From Geomicrobium sp. JCM 19038 (lineage in GTDB: Bacteria; Bacillota; Bacilli; Bacillales; Marinococcaceae): DNA of 64,000 nucleotides. The notes under the pieces are model-generated. The model was not told the DNA's origin, made no database searches, and saw only the letters and a program-made list of their open reading frames with translations. Shown here piece after piece: positions 1 through 9,320 of this stretch (the first letter of the stretch is position 1; each line of letters begins with the position of its first letter). Position numbers and translations under genes: made by a program. The stretch is taken from NCBI RefSeq assembly GCF_000698125.1, contig NZ_BAXA01000006.1:124001-188000 (forward strand), in the 5' to 3' direction.

Positions 1-862
1 AATACTCTTGATCGTCGGTTCCATCAATATAATAAACACCTGTCGCAACACCATCTTCATGGCCGATCTCTCGTACGTTAGCATGGGTCTTAATCTCAAA
101 GTTCCCTGTCTTTAAAGCCGTTGGGATTACCGTAATCAATGGATCAGACTTCGCTTGATAATCACAGCCGAACCGTTCACAAAATGAGCAATATTGACAT
201 TGATAAATCGTCTGTCCATCAGGGTTCGTATAATTCTCTGAAAGATTTGCTGATGGTCGTTGATGTGGATGCAAGCCAAGCTCACTAGATGCTTCTTTGA
301 ACAATCGAATGGCTGGGGATTCTTTCATTGGTGGCGTTGGGTACTCTTCTGACATTTCAGGAGTCATTTCGTTTTGTTCTCCGGAAATACCCGCCATCTT
401 CTCCCACTTCGTATAGTAAGGTTCGATCTCCTCGTATGTAATGCCCCAATCTTGAATCGTAATGTCTTCGTCTACTTTTCCTTCACCGTATTGCTCTAAC
501 GTCATCGTCTGGATTTGGAAATCATATGGGAAGAACCGTGGTGCTTGTCCATTCCAGTGGATTCCAGCGCCTCCAACGTCTGTACCGAGCAAGTATGAAC
601 CGAGTTGTCTCATCGGTAATGCAGTCATGTCTGTTGTGTTACGAATCGTTTGCGTTTCTCTTGAGAGATCTTGCATTAATTCATGATCAAGTGCGTATCG
701 CAGTTCGTCTTTTTGCATGATAAAATCATCAGGTGTACGTTCTCCACCGCGCTCAAGGCCAATGACTTCAATCCCAGCTTTCGTAAGCTCTGAAGCAATA
801 ATTCCTCCTGCCCAACCGACGCCAACAACAACCGCTTGTTTTTTAGGTAATTCTATCGCCAT
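1..862 (-). CDS. GMC-family oxidoreductase, gluconate 2-dehydrogenase large-subunit-like (C-terminus outside window)
   Basis: A flavoprotein of the glucose-methanol-choline oxidoreductase superfamily, probably the catalytic subunit of a membrane-associated gluconate/sugar dehydrogenase. The first 287 codons are present and free of shifts. The N-terminus carries the FAD-binding Rossmann motif VVVGVGWAGG (about residues 10-19), and a GTDVGGAGIHWNG segment typical of GMC enzymes lies near residue 110. A cysteine-rich stretch, QCQYCSFCERFGC (about residues 216-228), resembles the one in gluconate dehydrogenase flavoproteins. AAAGGACTG lies upstream of the ATG. It follows the small-subunit gene on the same strand by 15 bases. 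The substrate cannot be read from the sequence. Confidence 0.85.
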   Translation of the reverse strand, partial: MAIELPKKQAVVVGVGWAGGIIASELTKAGIEVIGLERGGERTPDDFIMQKDELRYALDHELMQDLSRETQTIRNTTDMTALPMRQLGSYLLGTDVGGAGIHWNGQAPRFFPYDFQIQTMTLEQYGEGKVDEDITIQDWGITYEEIEPYYTKWEKMAGISGEQNEMTPEMSEEYPTPPMKESPAIRLFKEASSELGLHPHQRPSANLSENYTNPDGQTIYQCQYCSFCERFGCDYQAKSDPLITVIPTALKTGNFEIKTHANVREIGHEDGVATGVYYIDGTDDQEY

Positions 863-877
863 ATGTCTCAGTCCTTT

Positions 878-1642
878 TTACGTATGATGGTCGTGTAAGC
901 TTACTGGTTCAATATCATGGAATTCTTCGTCCTCAATGATGTCCATGTTATTCATCAACCCACCTGGGTACTGTTTCATTCTCCACCCGTCCATGTTTAA
1001 GTTTCCGCCATATACTGGGTCAGAATAAACACCACGAAGCGTTGCCTTTCTTAGAAGCTCAAAAAACTGAGAAGAACTCATGCCTCTCATTTCTACATCT
1101 CCAGATTCAAAGCTCTCAAGAATCTCATCTTGTTGCTCGTCCGTTAAATCGTAATAAGCTTCGCCTTCAAAGTTCGCTTTCGCTTGATTTTGAATGAGAC
1201 GAACGCCTTTCAAAAATGCATCGCGACGATTAAGAGCCGACTGGTTTCCTTGCGTCTCTGCACCATCTTCAAACGGACCATCCATATATTCACGTGCATT
1301 GAATCCCCATGAGCCAGCTAGTTGCCGATCAATAAAATACGGAACTGCTAAAGATACAGCTCCTGGACCAATCTCATCTTCAGGGAAAATTCGCTCGACT
1401 GCTGCACTAAGTACTCGAAAATCTTCTTGTCGCTTAAAAAACATTCGGGCTCTCATATAATCGTCACTTGAACCGTGATCATGATCACCATTACCGTTCT
1501 CTGATGCTGTCTGTGTGCTTGACGATGGGTTTATGAGAAAACTTCCGAGCAACGTACCGCCAACTAATCCACCGACTGCGAAACTACCGTTTCGAATAAA
1601 CTCTCGTCTCGTGAGCCCTTCTGACTTCTTTTCTTCTGACAT
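878..1642 (-). CDS. Gluconate 2-dehydrogenase subunit 3 family protein (Tat-exported)
   Basis: Small accessory subunit of a GMC-type dehydrogenase, about 254 aa. The N-terminus has a twin-arginine signal (TRREFIRNG followed by a glycine-rich hydrophobic stretch), so the folded complex is expected outside the membrane. The body matches the gluconate 2-dehydrogenase subunit 3 pattern: FRVLSAAVERIFPEDEIGPGA, then a FIDRQLAG segment, then the C-terminal GGNLNMDGWRMKQYPG motif. Two in-phase ATG codons exist at 1648 and 1642. The GGAGGGG site abuts the first and is well spaced for the second, so 1642 is preferred. It lies directly upstream of the flavoprotein gene in one transcription unit. Confidence 0.85.
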   Translation of the reverse strand: MSEEKKSEGLTRREFIRNGSFAVGGLVGGTLLGSFLINPSSSTQTASENGNGDHDHGSSDDYMRARMFFKRQEDFRVLSAAVERIFPEDEIGPGAVSLAVPYFIDRQLAGSWGFNAREYMDGPFEDGAETQGNQSALNRRDAFLKGVRLIQNQAKANFEGEAYYDLTDEQQDEILESFESGDVEMRGMSSSQFFELLRKATLRGVYSDPVYGGNLNMDGWRMKQYPGGLMNNMDIIEDEEFHDIEPVSLHDHHT

Positions 1643-1648
1643 CGTCAT

Positions 1649-2003
1649 CCCCTCCTTTTATATCTATAGCCTTAATCTAGCCTTCGTTTTAAGGTGAGAG
1701 CGTATCCGTTTTCATATAAGAGTAGATCAATTGGTAGAATTAAGATTAAGACAATGACTATTTACCCTATTTATAGTGAAATTAAACTAAAAATGTTTAA
1801 AATGTAGCACTACATTTTTATCATGAAAGCTGCACTTTTTTACTAGCCACTCATATCAAAGATGCACATATTGAACAATTCGTGTTGCTACGTTTCTACG
1901 TTTAAGTTTCCCCAATTAATGGAATAAGGGTATTACGAACTATGAACAGCTTTGGATAATTCTTATTATTCAATATAAGGCGTCTCATTGGGGAGGTTAG
2001 CAC
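1649..2003. other. Intergenic region, no gene seen
   Basis: About 355 bases of AT-rich sequence between divergent transcription units (dehydrogenase operon leftward, lipoprotein gene rightward). It must hold promoters for both, but no convincing box pair or palindrome stands out. Confidence 0.5.
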
Positions 2004-2372
2004 ATGCAAAGACGTTTTATTCTTTCAATCGTCGTCGTTGCACTACTGGCTGGCTGTTCTCAAATTTTAAAGAAAAGTGATGAAGGAGAGTTTTGGGAAG
2101 TGGCGTTTCATGCGGACCAAACGGTTGATGCCGAAGAGACTAGTACCATTACGTTAACGTATTTAGAGGACCCTGAAGACGTTGTGGAATTTAGCTTTGA
2201 CTCAAGTACGGGTAGTGCGGTTCATGGCGCTTCCTTACATGGAAGCGGGACGTTCACATCCGGAAGCGAGTGCTCAGGGTGTATGCAAACCCCTGATCAA
2301 CCGATTGAGGTCGATATTCGTTGGTTAACTGCTGAAGGTGATGAATTCGAAGAATCGTTTACCCTTGATTGA
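2004..2372 (+). CDS. Small putative lipoprotein
   Basis: 122 aa. The signal peptide ends in the lipobox LLAGC (cysteine at about residue 18), so the mature protein should be lipid-anchored on the outer face of the membrane. The mature part is acidic and contains a CSGC pair near residue 90 that could form a disulfide or bind metal. GGGGAGG sits upstream of the ATG. A small membrane-protein gene follows 34 bases later on the same strand. I do not recognise the family; no enzymatic motif is visible. Confidence 0.7.
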   Translation: MQRRFILSIVVVALLAGCSQILKKSDEGEFWEVAFHADQTVDAEETSTITLTYLEDPEDVVEFSFDSSTGSAVHGASLHGSGTFTSGSECSGCMQTPDQPIEVDIRWLTAEGDEFEESFTLD

Positions 2373-2406
2373 TGGAATCTTCTCTATACATTTCGGAGGT
2401 GTACAG

Positions 2407-2619
2407 ATGAGTAATTTTAAAAAAGGAATGAGGCATTCAAGATATCGTACAGTACTGTTAAGTATTACGGCAATGCCAGTGATTGCTGTACTAGGTTTCC
2501 TTGATGTCATACCAGTCTCCAATACGCTAGCTTGGTTTGCACTCGCTGCATTCATCGTTGGTTTAATCGTCTTCTTCGTTTCATTTAATGGTAAGCAATC
2601 TGCTGACTCTAAAGGCTGA
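2407..2619 (+). CDS. Small two-TM membrane protein
   Basis: 70 aa with two hydrophobic segments (about residues 15-37 and 41-60) separated by a short loop, and basic residues at the N-terminus. The start at 2407 is chosen because CGGAGGTG lies just upstream; a longer frame opening at 2338 overlaps the lipoprotein gene and lacks a site. No family recognised. It lies between a lipoprotein gene and a 28-residue hydrophobic peptide gene, probably one transcript ending at the hairpin at 2741. Confidence 0.65.
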   Translation: MSNFKKGMRHSRYRTVLLSITAMPVIAVLGFLDVIPVSNTLAWFALAAFIVGLIVFFVSFNGKQSADSKG

Positions 2620-2653
2620 ACGCTATTACATTCACGAGATGGAGGTGGTATAC

Positions 2654-2740
2654 ATTAAGAAAAAATACATGCTTTACTTCGGACTCGCATTCATTGGGGC
2701 ACTCATCGGTATTACCATTTCTCAAATGATTTTTACTTAA
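2654..2740 (+). CDS. Very short single-TM peptide (possible ATT start)
   Basis: A 28-codon reading frame encoding a lysine-rich N-terminus followed by one hydrophobic helix, ending in TAA directly before a terminator hairpin. A strong GGAGGTGG site lies 4-5 bases before an ATT codon at 2654; the first ATG in frame is at 2669, rather far from the site. The translation signal, the amphipathic layout and the terminator make it likely to be a real small membrane protein, but it rests on sequence appearance only. Confidence 0.45.
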   Translation: MKKKYMLYFGLAFIGALIGITISQMIFT

Positions 2741-2766
2741 CGCCAAAACTCAATTTGGCGTTTTTA
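2741..2766 (+). terminator. Rho-independent terminator
   Basis: The inverted repeat CGCCAAA / TTTGGCG with a six-base loop is followed by a T-run. It ends the small lipoprotein/membrane-protein unit. Confidence 0.85.
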
Positions 2767-2941
2767 ATTTGTTATGAAAAAATCGTACAAATTATTCTTC
2801 TACATAAATTTTATTTTAGCGCTTCATTTTTCATAGTTACATTCTCCTAGAGGCTTATTTCATACGGGATCCAGGATTTCACTAACTCATTTACGAGGTA
2901 ACAAACCATGACAACCTTTTAACAATAGTGAAAAAATTTAA

Positions 2942-2993
2942 TTGACAATCGTTATCAGTCGCTATACACTGGCTGAGAATGATTATCATTTTC
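2942..2993 (+). promoter_or_regulatory. Sigma-A-type promoter with overlapping Fur box
   Basis: TTGACA at 2942-2947 is followed by a TATACA/TACACT -10 region near 2963-2970. A near-consensus Fur box, GAGAATGATTATCATTTTC, occupies 2975-2993 around the expected transcription start. A second weaker element (ACAATCGTTATCA) overlaps the -35 region. The arrangement predicts iron-dependent repression of the importer operon downstream. Confidence 0.85.
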
Positions 2994-3044
2994 GAATTCA
3001 TTGCTGTCATTCGCAATTACATACAAAAAGGGGTTTCGATTAAT

Positions 3045-4109
3045 ATGAAACGTTCTCATCTTTTATTCTCATCCGCTTTACTCTCACTAGCTTTGGTCGC
3101 TTGTTCAGATGAATCTAGCGATACAACTTCTGCAACAACACCTGAAGGTGATGGGGATGGGGAAGAAACCGCTACACCTGACGAAAGCGCAGACGAACAA
3201 ATTGTGATCGAGCACGCCTTTGGAGAGACGGTTTTAGACGACATACCTGAACGAGTCGCTACCGTTCAATGGGGAAATCAAGACATTGCCCTTGCACTAG
3301 GAGTTGAGCCGGTTGGTTTCTCAGCCGCGAATTATGGTGTACAAGATGACAGTGGTCTTCTGCCATGGACGAAAGATCAGCTTGATGAACTCGGTGTTAC
3401 AGATCCGAATATTTACCAAGATACGGATGGTTTAGACTTTGAGGCGATCTCTGACTCCAACCCTGATGTCATTCTTGCCAGTTATTCTGGAATTACACAA
3501 GAAGATTATGATTTACTAACACAAATTGCTCCAGTCGTTGCCTACCCTACGACGCCTTGGACGACACCTTGGCGAGAGCAAGTACTCATGAATGCTGAAG
3601 GGATGGGAATGAAAGCTGAAGGTGAACAATTGATTGAAGATACCGAAGCGACCATCGATGAAGCACTTGAAGATTATCCAGAAATTGAAGGGAAAAGCGT
3701 TGTCTGGGTAAACTTCTCTGCAGATGATATGTCGAACCTACACTTGTATACACCTGTTGATACGCGCGTTTCGTTCCTAAAAGAAGAATTAGGGTTAAGT
3801 ACGCCTGAAGACGTTGAAGCAATGATTGAAAATAAAGATGAATTTTTCCTAAGTCTAAGTGCAGAAAATGCCGACGTACTAAATGATGCTGACATTATTA
3901 TCGGATACGGTGATGAGGAATTGTACGAAGCTGTAAAAGCCGATTCTAGACTCGGTCAAATCCCTGCTATTGAGCGCGGATCTGTCGTAATGGTCGGCAA
4001 TGCAACGCCACTCGCTGCCGCTGGTACTCCGAATCCACTTTCAATTGAATACACGATTGAAGAGTATGTAGAACTTATTGGAGACGCAGTCGCAAAACTA
4101 GATGAGTAA
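3045..4109 (+). CDS. Iron-siderophore ABC transporter substrate-binding lipoprotein
   Basis: 354 aa, FecB/FhuD-type periplasmic-binding fold. The signal peptide ends in a lipobox (LALVAC), followed by a Ser/Thr/Asp/Glu-rich linker of about 40 residues and then the binding domain, which begins with an IEHAFGETVLDDIPERVA segment typical of the family and contains the conserved SDSNPDVILASYSGIT stretch. The start is ATG 3045, preceded by AAAAGGGG; the upstream ATG at 2979 lies inside the Fur box and is rejected. The gene overlaps the permease gene by 8 bases. The ligand is probably a ferric siderophore, given the Fur box; the chemical type is not evident. The acidic linker fits an alkaliphile's extracellular protein. 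Confidence 0.9.
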   Translation: MKRSHLLFSSALLSLALVACSDESSDTTSATTPEGDGDGEETATPDESADEQIVIEHAFGETVLDDIPERVATVQWGNQDIALALGVEPVGFSAANYGVQDDSGLLPWTKDQLDELGVTDPNIYQDTDGLDFEAISDSNPDVILASYSGITQEDYDLLTQIAPVVAYPTTPWTTPWREQVLMNAEGMGMKAEGEQLIEDTEATIDEALEDYPEIEGKSVVWVNFSADDMSNLHLYTPVDTRVSFLKEELGLSTPEDVEAMIENKDEFFLSLSAENADVLNDADIIIGYGDEELYEAVKADSRLGQIPAIERGSVVMVGNATPLAAAGTPNPLSIEYTIEEYVELIGDAVAKLDE

Positions 4110-5139
4110 TTCCCGCATTTCATCGCAAGAAAATCACGTATTTGTTCCAAAAACAGTAACAAAAACAATCGTGATTTCCGTTGTATTGCTTTTCATTGTC
4201 AGTGTTCTCTCCCTTGCTTTTGGTTCTCGATTCGTTACTTGGAATGAACTGATGACAGGGCTCTTTTATCCTGAACAAGATTCGTACGGGGCAAGCGTTG
4301 TTCGTGAGCGCATTCCCCGTACGGTTTTTGCTCTTTTTTGTGGTGCTGCACTGGGGGTGTCAGGTGCACTTATGCAAGCGATCACTCGCAATCCGATCGC
4401 TGACCCTAGTATTCTAGGCGTCAATACAGGTGCTGCACTATTTGTTGTTAGTGGTTTAGCTTTTTTTAATATTAGTACAGCCAGTGAATACATTTGGTTT
4501 GCTATTGCTGGAGCGATGCTAACTGCCATCTTTGTCTATGCAATAGGATCTCTTGGACGGACTGGAGCAACACCGTTAAAGCTCGTTTTGGCTGGTGCAG
4601 CCACGAGTGCGGCGCTGTCGTCGCTCGTAAGTGCCGTCTTAATTCCTCGAACCGATGTGATGGATCAATTTCGTTTCTGGCAAGTAGGAAGTTTAGGATC
4701 AGCAAGCTGGAATGCAATCTTGACGTTTTTGCCGTTTCTTATTGCTGGGGTGATACTGGCAATCTGTACTGCACCTGCGTTAAATGCACTTGCACTCGGT
4801 GATGATTTAGCTAAGAGTCAAGGTGTTCAGCTCACGACGTTGCGCATTTTCTCTGCCTTTGCTGGTGTTGTGTTATGTGCAGTCGCAACGGCCTTGGCCG
4901 GTCCAATTGGCTTTATTGGGTTACTTGCTACCCACCTTGTTCGATTATTGCTCGGACCCGATTTACGCATCGTCATCCCGATGGCCGCCATTGCTGGTGC
5001 GGTGGTTTTAACGTTTGCTGACGTTGTTGGTCGTGTAATTGGTAGTCCGGGCGAACTTGAAGTTGGCGTTGTTACTGCCTTAATTGGCGCCCCATTACTA
5101 ATCTACTTAGCAATTAAATTGAAAGTGCGTTCACTATGA
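4102..5139 (+). CDS. FecCD-family iron-siderophore permease (first subunit)
   Basis: 345 aa with about nine to ten membrane helices. It shows the FecCD signatures GAALGVSGALMQAITRNPIADP (about residues 77-98) and GPIGFIGLLATHLVRLLLG near residue 270, plus the coupling-helix region before DLAKSQGV that contacts the ATPase. The ATG overlaps the stop region of the binding-protein gene, and its own end overlaps the next permease by 4 bases, indicating translational coupling. It forms the heterodimeric channel with the downstream permease. Confidence 0.93.
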   Translation: MSNSRISSQENHVFVPKTVTKTIVISVVLLFIVSVLSLAFGSRFVTWNELMTGLFYPEQDSYGASVVRERIPRTVFALFCGAALGVSGALMQAITRNPIADPSILGVNTGAALFVVSGLAFFNISTASEYIWFAIAGAMLTAIFVYAIGSLGRTGATPLKLVLAGAATSAALSSLVSAVLIPRTDVMDQFRFWQVGSLGSASWNAILTFLPFLIAGVILAICTAPALNALALGDDLAKSQGVQLTTLRIFSAFAGVVLCAVATALAGPIGFIGLLATHLVRLLLGPDLRIVIPMAAIAGAVVLTFADVVGRVIGSPGELEVGVVTALIGAPLLIYLAIKLKVRSL

Positions 5140-6166
5140 CTACAAATTCTCTCATTACAATTAAACACGGTCGTCAAAAAAGACAACGTCGCTGGTTACT
5201 CGTTAACTTTCTATTAATCATTACCGCTATGGTCCTTTGTGTTGCCATGTTGCTACTTGGTAATACGTTTCATCACCCGGCTGATGTATTTCGAGCCCTC
5301 ACTGGTGAAACTGTTGAAGGTGTCTCATTTGCTGTAAACAACATTCGCTTCCCACGAATGCTTGCTGGATTGCTTGCCGGAATTGCATTCGGCATTGCTG
5401 GTAACACGTTCCAAACGATGTTACGTAATCCGCTAGCAAACCCTGAAATCTTGGGAATTACAGCGGGATCAAGTGTCGCTGCACTGTTTTGCATTTTAAT
5501 CCTACAAACGAGCCAAGCCGTTACATCGTTCAGTGCTGTTATCGCAGGGTTACTTACCGTTATCGTTATTTATTTTCTTTCACGAAGTGGTGCGTTTTCC
5601 ATCGGTCGGCTCATTCTAGTCGGAATTGGGATTCAAGCGATGTTAAGTGCTGTTATCTCTTATTTACTTATGGTTGGGGGTCATCAAGATCTTCCCTCTG
5701 CTCTTCGCTGGCTAAGCGGAAGTCTTAACGGTGTACAGATGAATAGCCTTGCCCCATTAGTGCTTGTTGTTATGATCTTTTTACCGATCATTGTCTTCTT
5801 AGGACGACACCTTCAATTGTTAGAGCTTGGCGAACAAGCAGCCATTTCATTAGGGCTTCGAACGGATTTAACGCGAATACTATTGATTGTTAGTTCCGTA
5901 TGCATGATTGCGTTTGCTACGTCTGTGACAGGACCGATTGCTTTCGTTGCTTTCTTGGCAGGTCCAATTGCGAAACGGATCGCAGGCGTTGGGTATTCCA
6001 ATGTTCTACCTGCTGGACTTGTGGGTGCGAATTTAGTTCTTGCCGCTGACTTAATTGGCCAATTTGCGTTTGACGTACGCTTTCCAGTTGGGATTATCAC
6101 GGGAATTCTTGGCGCGCATTCTTGCTTTATTTATTGATTCGCATGAACCGAAGGGGAAGTTTATGA
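5136..6166 (+). CDS. FecCD-family iron-siderophore permease (second subunit), C-terminal frameshift
   Basis: Partner permease of about 343 aa once restored. Family signatures include GIAFGIAGNTFQTMLRNPLANP (about residues 87-108) and TGPIAFVAFLAGPIAKR near residue 270. At about 6115 the frame shifts and the protein appears to end early in HSCFIY. Adding one base gives the usual ending GAPFLLYLLIRMNRRGSL and a TGA at 6164-6166 that overlaps the ATPase start at 6163 (ATGA). The restored overlap is the pattern seen across this operon, so a single missing base, probably a sequencing error, is the best explanation. Confidence 0.88.
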
Positions 6167-6968
6167 TAAAACCGAAGCATACTTTTCAAGCAGAAGAAGT
6201 TGTCGCAGGCTACGATCAGAAGACCATTTTGAACAACGTAAGTATTTCAATTCCAAGTCACAAGATTAACGTAATTATCGGTGCAAATGCGTGCGGAAAG
6301 TCGACACTATTAAAAACGATGGCCAGACTATTAAAACCGGACGCCGGAGCGGTTACGTTAGATGGGAAGTCCATTCACCAAATGCCATCTAAAAAACTCG
6401 CGAAACTGCTAGGCTTACTGCCGCAATCTCCGATTGTTCCTGAAGGGATTACGGTAACAGACCTTGTAGGCAGAGGCCGTTACCCTCATCAATCGTTTTT
6501 TAAAGGCTGGTCAAAAGAAGATTATACCGCAGTCGCTGAAGCGATGGATATGATGCAAATTACAGAACTTGCAAATCGGAATATCGATGAGTTGTCTGGC
6601 GGGCAACGCCAACGGGTCTGGATTGCGATGGCACTTACGCAACAAACGGACATCCTCTTTCTCGATGAACCAACAACGTATCTGGACATTACGTATCAAT
6701 CGAGATTCTTGATCTACTGACTGATCTAAATAAAAAGTACGGAACAACGATCGTGATGGTGTTACATGACATTAACCTAACGGCACGTTATGCGGATTAT
6801 ATTTTCGCATTACGCTCCGGCCAGCTAATTGCAGAAGGAACACCAACTGATGTAATCACGAGTAAACGCGTGGAAGAAATCTTTGATATGAAAAGCGAAG
6901 TGATTCTAGATCCAGTATCAAAGACCCCACTCGTTGTTCCGATCGGAAGACATCATCGTCATACGTAA
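6163..6968 (+). CDS. Iron-siderophore ABC transporter ATP-binding protein, internal frameshift
   Basis: FecE/FepC-type ATPase, 268 aa when restored. Walker A is GANACGKST (about residues 40-48), the Q-loop is LLPQSP, the ABC signature is ELSGGQRQRVWIAM, Walker B is ILFLDEP, and the H-loop is VLHDIN. At 6697-6700 one base is missing (CAATCGAG where CAAATCGAG would keep frame), which splits the gene between the D-loop (TYLDI) and the H-loop. Restoring it gives YQIEILDLLTDLNKKYGTT and continues to TAA at 6968. It is the last gene of the importer operon. Confidence 0.88.
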
Positions 6969-6985
6969 TGATATGAACACTGAAG

Positions 6986-7016
6986 AAGCAGGTACTTTGA
7001 GAATACCTGCTTTTTC
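6986..7016 (+). terminator. Rho-independent terminator of the iron importer operon
   Basis: AAGCAGGTA / TACCTGCTT stem with a nine-base loop and a following T-run. Confidence 0.85.
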
Positions 7017-7613
7017 AATGTTTTTGACGTGGTTACTAAAAAGTGTTTTTCTGTTAAGTCAAACCTAACGCTTCTTAATAAAATTGAGAGTCTATTTTGT
7101 TTCAATTTTTTATCACACTTTTATACAAAGTAGTTATTCGTTCAATTTCAAAATGGACTAATAAGAGTATAGACAAACGATAATGCCTTCATCGCGCCCT
7201 TTAGTTGAATAGGTGCTTATTTAAATAAGTTGAACAAAACATTATCCCATGATTTCCTACTACAGGCGGATGATTGCACCCTTGGCACAAGAGCAACATC
7301 GGCTCCTGTTTCGCAGTCACCGTGTTTTCTATGCCGCGGAGGAACTGCCGAGCTCCTTCTTCCGCAGGCGTCACCGCCTTACGTTCCAATCATTGATATT
7401 CGTTTTAAGAACTCAATTATTCATGCAGATCGTAATTGTATATGCTCTGAATCAACAAATTCATTTTTCATTCTATATAGAGAAGTTGAAGATATAATTC
7501 AAGTGAAATCATTTTTTGAGTGCTTCTTTGATTGACGAATCAACTATAACAACACTAAAAATGACATCACCCTTAACGAGCAATGCCATTCATCATGAAC
7601 CTTACTTACTTCA
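7017..7613. other. Long intergenic region with a GC-rich palindromic islet
   Basis: Nearly 600 bases between convergent units (iron importer rightward, FMN reductase leftward) with no supportable gene. Most is AT-rich, but about 7265-7385 is strikingly GC-rich. It contains an imperfect inverted repeat (GCGGAGGA at 7336 with CCTTCTTCCGC ending at 7365) and two related copies of CGCAG...TCACCG at about 7313 and 7363. It resembles the dispersed palindromic intergenic repeats of alkaliphilic bacilli, but a second copy is not present in this window. Confidence 0.4.
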
Positions 7614-8183
7614 TCAAAAATCAAACTCAGCTTCTTTTTGTTCACGAAGCTGCTTTAACGTTTCTGACAAAAGCAACGTATCGTCCACTAAATCTTGAAG
7701 TCTAAAGTGGATATCATCATTGATGATTTGTTTATTTAGAAAATCTTTTTCTTCAATGAACACGAAGCTTTGCGTAATATGAGCTTTCATATAATTTAAG
7801 ATCGGCTTTAACTGTTGGTCGACGATCAGGTAATGTTTCGCGGATCCTGCTGTCATCACAATGCTAACGGTTTTATGCTCAAATGCACGTTCTGGAAGCA
7901 AGTCAAAAACGTTTTTTAATGTTCCTGGAATAGATGCTTGAAACACCGGAGTACCAATAACTAGAACGTCCGCATCCATAATCGTTTGAGTCATATACTT
8001 TGTATCTCCATCGTAATCGAGGTAATGACGTCCATCACTCCATTGCAGCGTGTAATCCGCTAGATCAAGTAACGTTGCATCGACCGTATGCTTATCAAGC
8101 TTGTCCATCACTTGGTTCATCGCCGTACGTGTCTTTGAACCGACGGTTGAACCTGACAGAACAACAACATTCATTTTCTTCAC
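7614..8183 (-). CDS. NADPH-dependent FMN reductase
   Basis: 189 aa flavodoxin-fold reductase. The N-terminal phosphate loop VVLSGSTVGSKTRT binds the FMN phosphate, and VIGTPVFQASIPGTLKNVFDLLP (about residues 77-99) is the family's substrate/flavin-binding segment. It probably supplies reduced FMN to the monooxygenase encoded just upstream. A GTG start at 8183 overlaps the monooxygenase TGA (GTGA) and has AAAGGAT in front; an ATG at 8174 is the alternative. The coupling of the two genes argues that they form a two-component flavin monooxygenase. Confidence 0.88.
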   Translation of the reverse strand: MKKMNVVVLSGSTVGSKTRTAMNQVMDKLDKHTVDATLLDLADYTLQWSDGRHYLDYDGDTKYMTQTIMDADVLVIGTPVFQASIPGTLKNVFDLLPERAFEHKTVSIVMTAGSAKHYLIVDQQLKPILNYMKAHITQSFVFIEEKDFLNKQIINDDIHFRLQDLVDDTLLLSETLKQLREQKEAEFDF

Positions 8184-9239
8184 GATCCTTTAGACGTATA
8201 TTTTCGAATGGCGGGTAAGATCTCTGTCCCGATCAACTCGATGTTATTACGAAGTTGCGCCATCGTAACCCCCCCGAAATCCATCTGACCAATATAGCGC
8301 TGGTGTCCGAAGAGCTCATGTTGATAGAGAATCTTCTCAATGATTTGTTGTGGACTTCCTACATTGACGACACTGCGAATATCCGCACTTTGTGCAAACT
8401 GTTGTTTCGGAAATCCACGACCGTTGGTTAGCTTCATGCCTTCATTAATGTGCGGATAATACTCTCGCTGAGCTTGTTGAGTCGTTTCTGCAGTATAGAA
8501 GAACCCAGCCGTTGCAATCGGTAATGAGTCTGGGTCATGTCCATTCGCTTTAGCTGTTTCGCGATATGCATCAATCGTTCCTTTAAAGTGACTAGCCGCA
8601 CCGCCAAGGTGAGCAAGGAACATCGGGACGCCAGCGTGGCCTGCTTTCATCGCACTGGCAGGTGTACCGCCAACTGCTCTCCAGATCGGCAATTTGCTTC
8701 TACTGGTCTCGGAATGACTCTGGCATCTTTTAGCGACTTGCGGAATTTACCACTCCAATTGACGACTTCTTCTTCGTTTATTTTACGAAGAAGATTGAAC
8801 TTCTCCTCATACAACTCCTCATAATCATGCAAGTCATACCCTAACAGATCATAAAGACCTACTCTTGATGCTCTTCCTGCAATAATTTCTGTTCGTCCTT
8901 CAGAAATTAAATCAATCGTAGAAAAATCCTCATACACGCGTACAGGATCTAACGTACTGATAATGGTCGATGAGCTTCCAATCTTAATTTTTTCTGTCGC
9001 TTGAGCAATTGCACCTAAAACGACGGTATGAGCTTGTGTTGCGAAATAGTCTTGATGGCTCTCCCCAACGCTTATAAAATCAATGCCTGCTTGTTCGGCA
9101 AGCTTTGCGACTTCTATAATTTCTTGAATTCTTTGCTTTGCTGAGATTCGATCTCCCGTTTCTGGATGTGCAGATGATCCCCTAACGTATACAATCCGAA
9201 TTCTAATCCTTGTCCTGATTTAAAACGACCTTTGTCCAT
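8180..9239 (-). CDS. LLM-class flavin-dependent oxidoreductase (luciferase-like), two frameshifts
   Basis: A bacterial-luciferase-like TIM-barrel monooxygenase using FMNH2, about 353 aa after restoration. It begins MDKGRFKSG..LEFGLYTLGDHL, with GRASRVGLYDLLGYDLHDYE in the middle and PIWRAVGGTPASAMKAGHAG later, all typical of this subfamily. Two one-base deletions break it: near 9170 (restoring DHLPHPETGDRIS) and near 8693 in an A-run (restoring PVEAKLPIWRAVGG). Both sides keep strong family similarity. It is co-transcribed with the FMN reductase and divergent from an HxlR regulator. The substrate is unknown. Confidence 0.85.
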
Positions 9240-9320
9240 TTTATTTCAACACCCTTTCGGAATCTTGTCTTTTCTGTGAGTGTAACTAATGATAGTATGA
9301 ACGAAACAGATTATTTTAGG

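Noticed and set aside
2979-3044. Upstream ATG that would lengthen the siderophore-binding protein
   Set aside because: It lies inside the Fur box and would place residues before a proper lipoprotein signal peptide; ATG 3045 has the ribosome site.
5136-6968. Programmed frameshifting as an explanation for the broken permease and ATPase genes
   Set aside because: The sites lack a slippery heptamer with a downstream structure, and shifts occur in many unrelated genes across the window.
7201-7535. Several 60-100-codon frames in both directions in the intergenic region
   Set aside because: They overlap each other, lack ribosome sites and arise from the GC-rich islet; none resembles a known protein.
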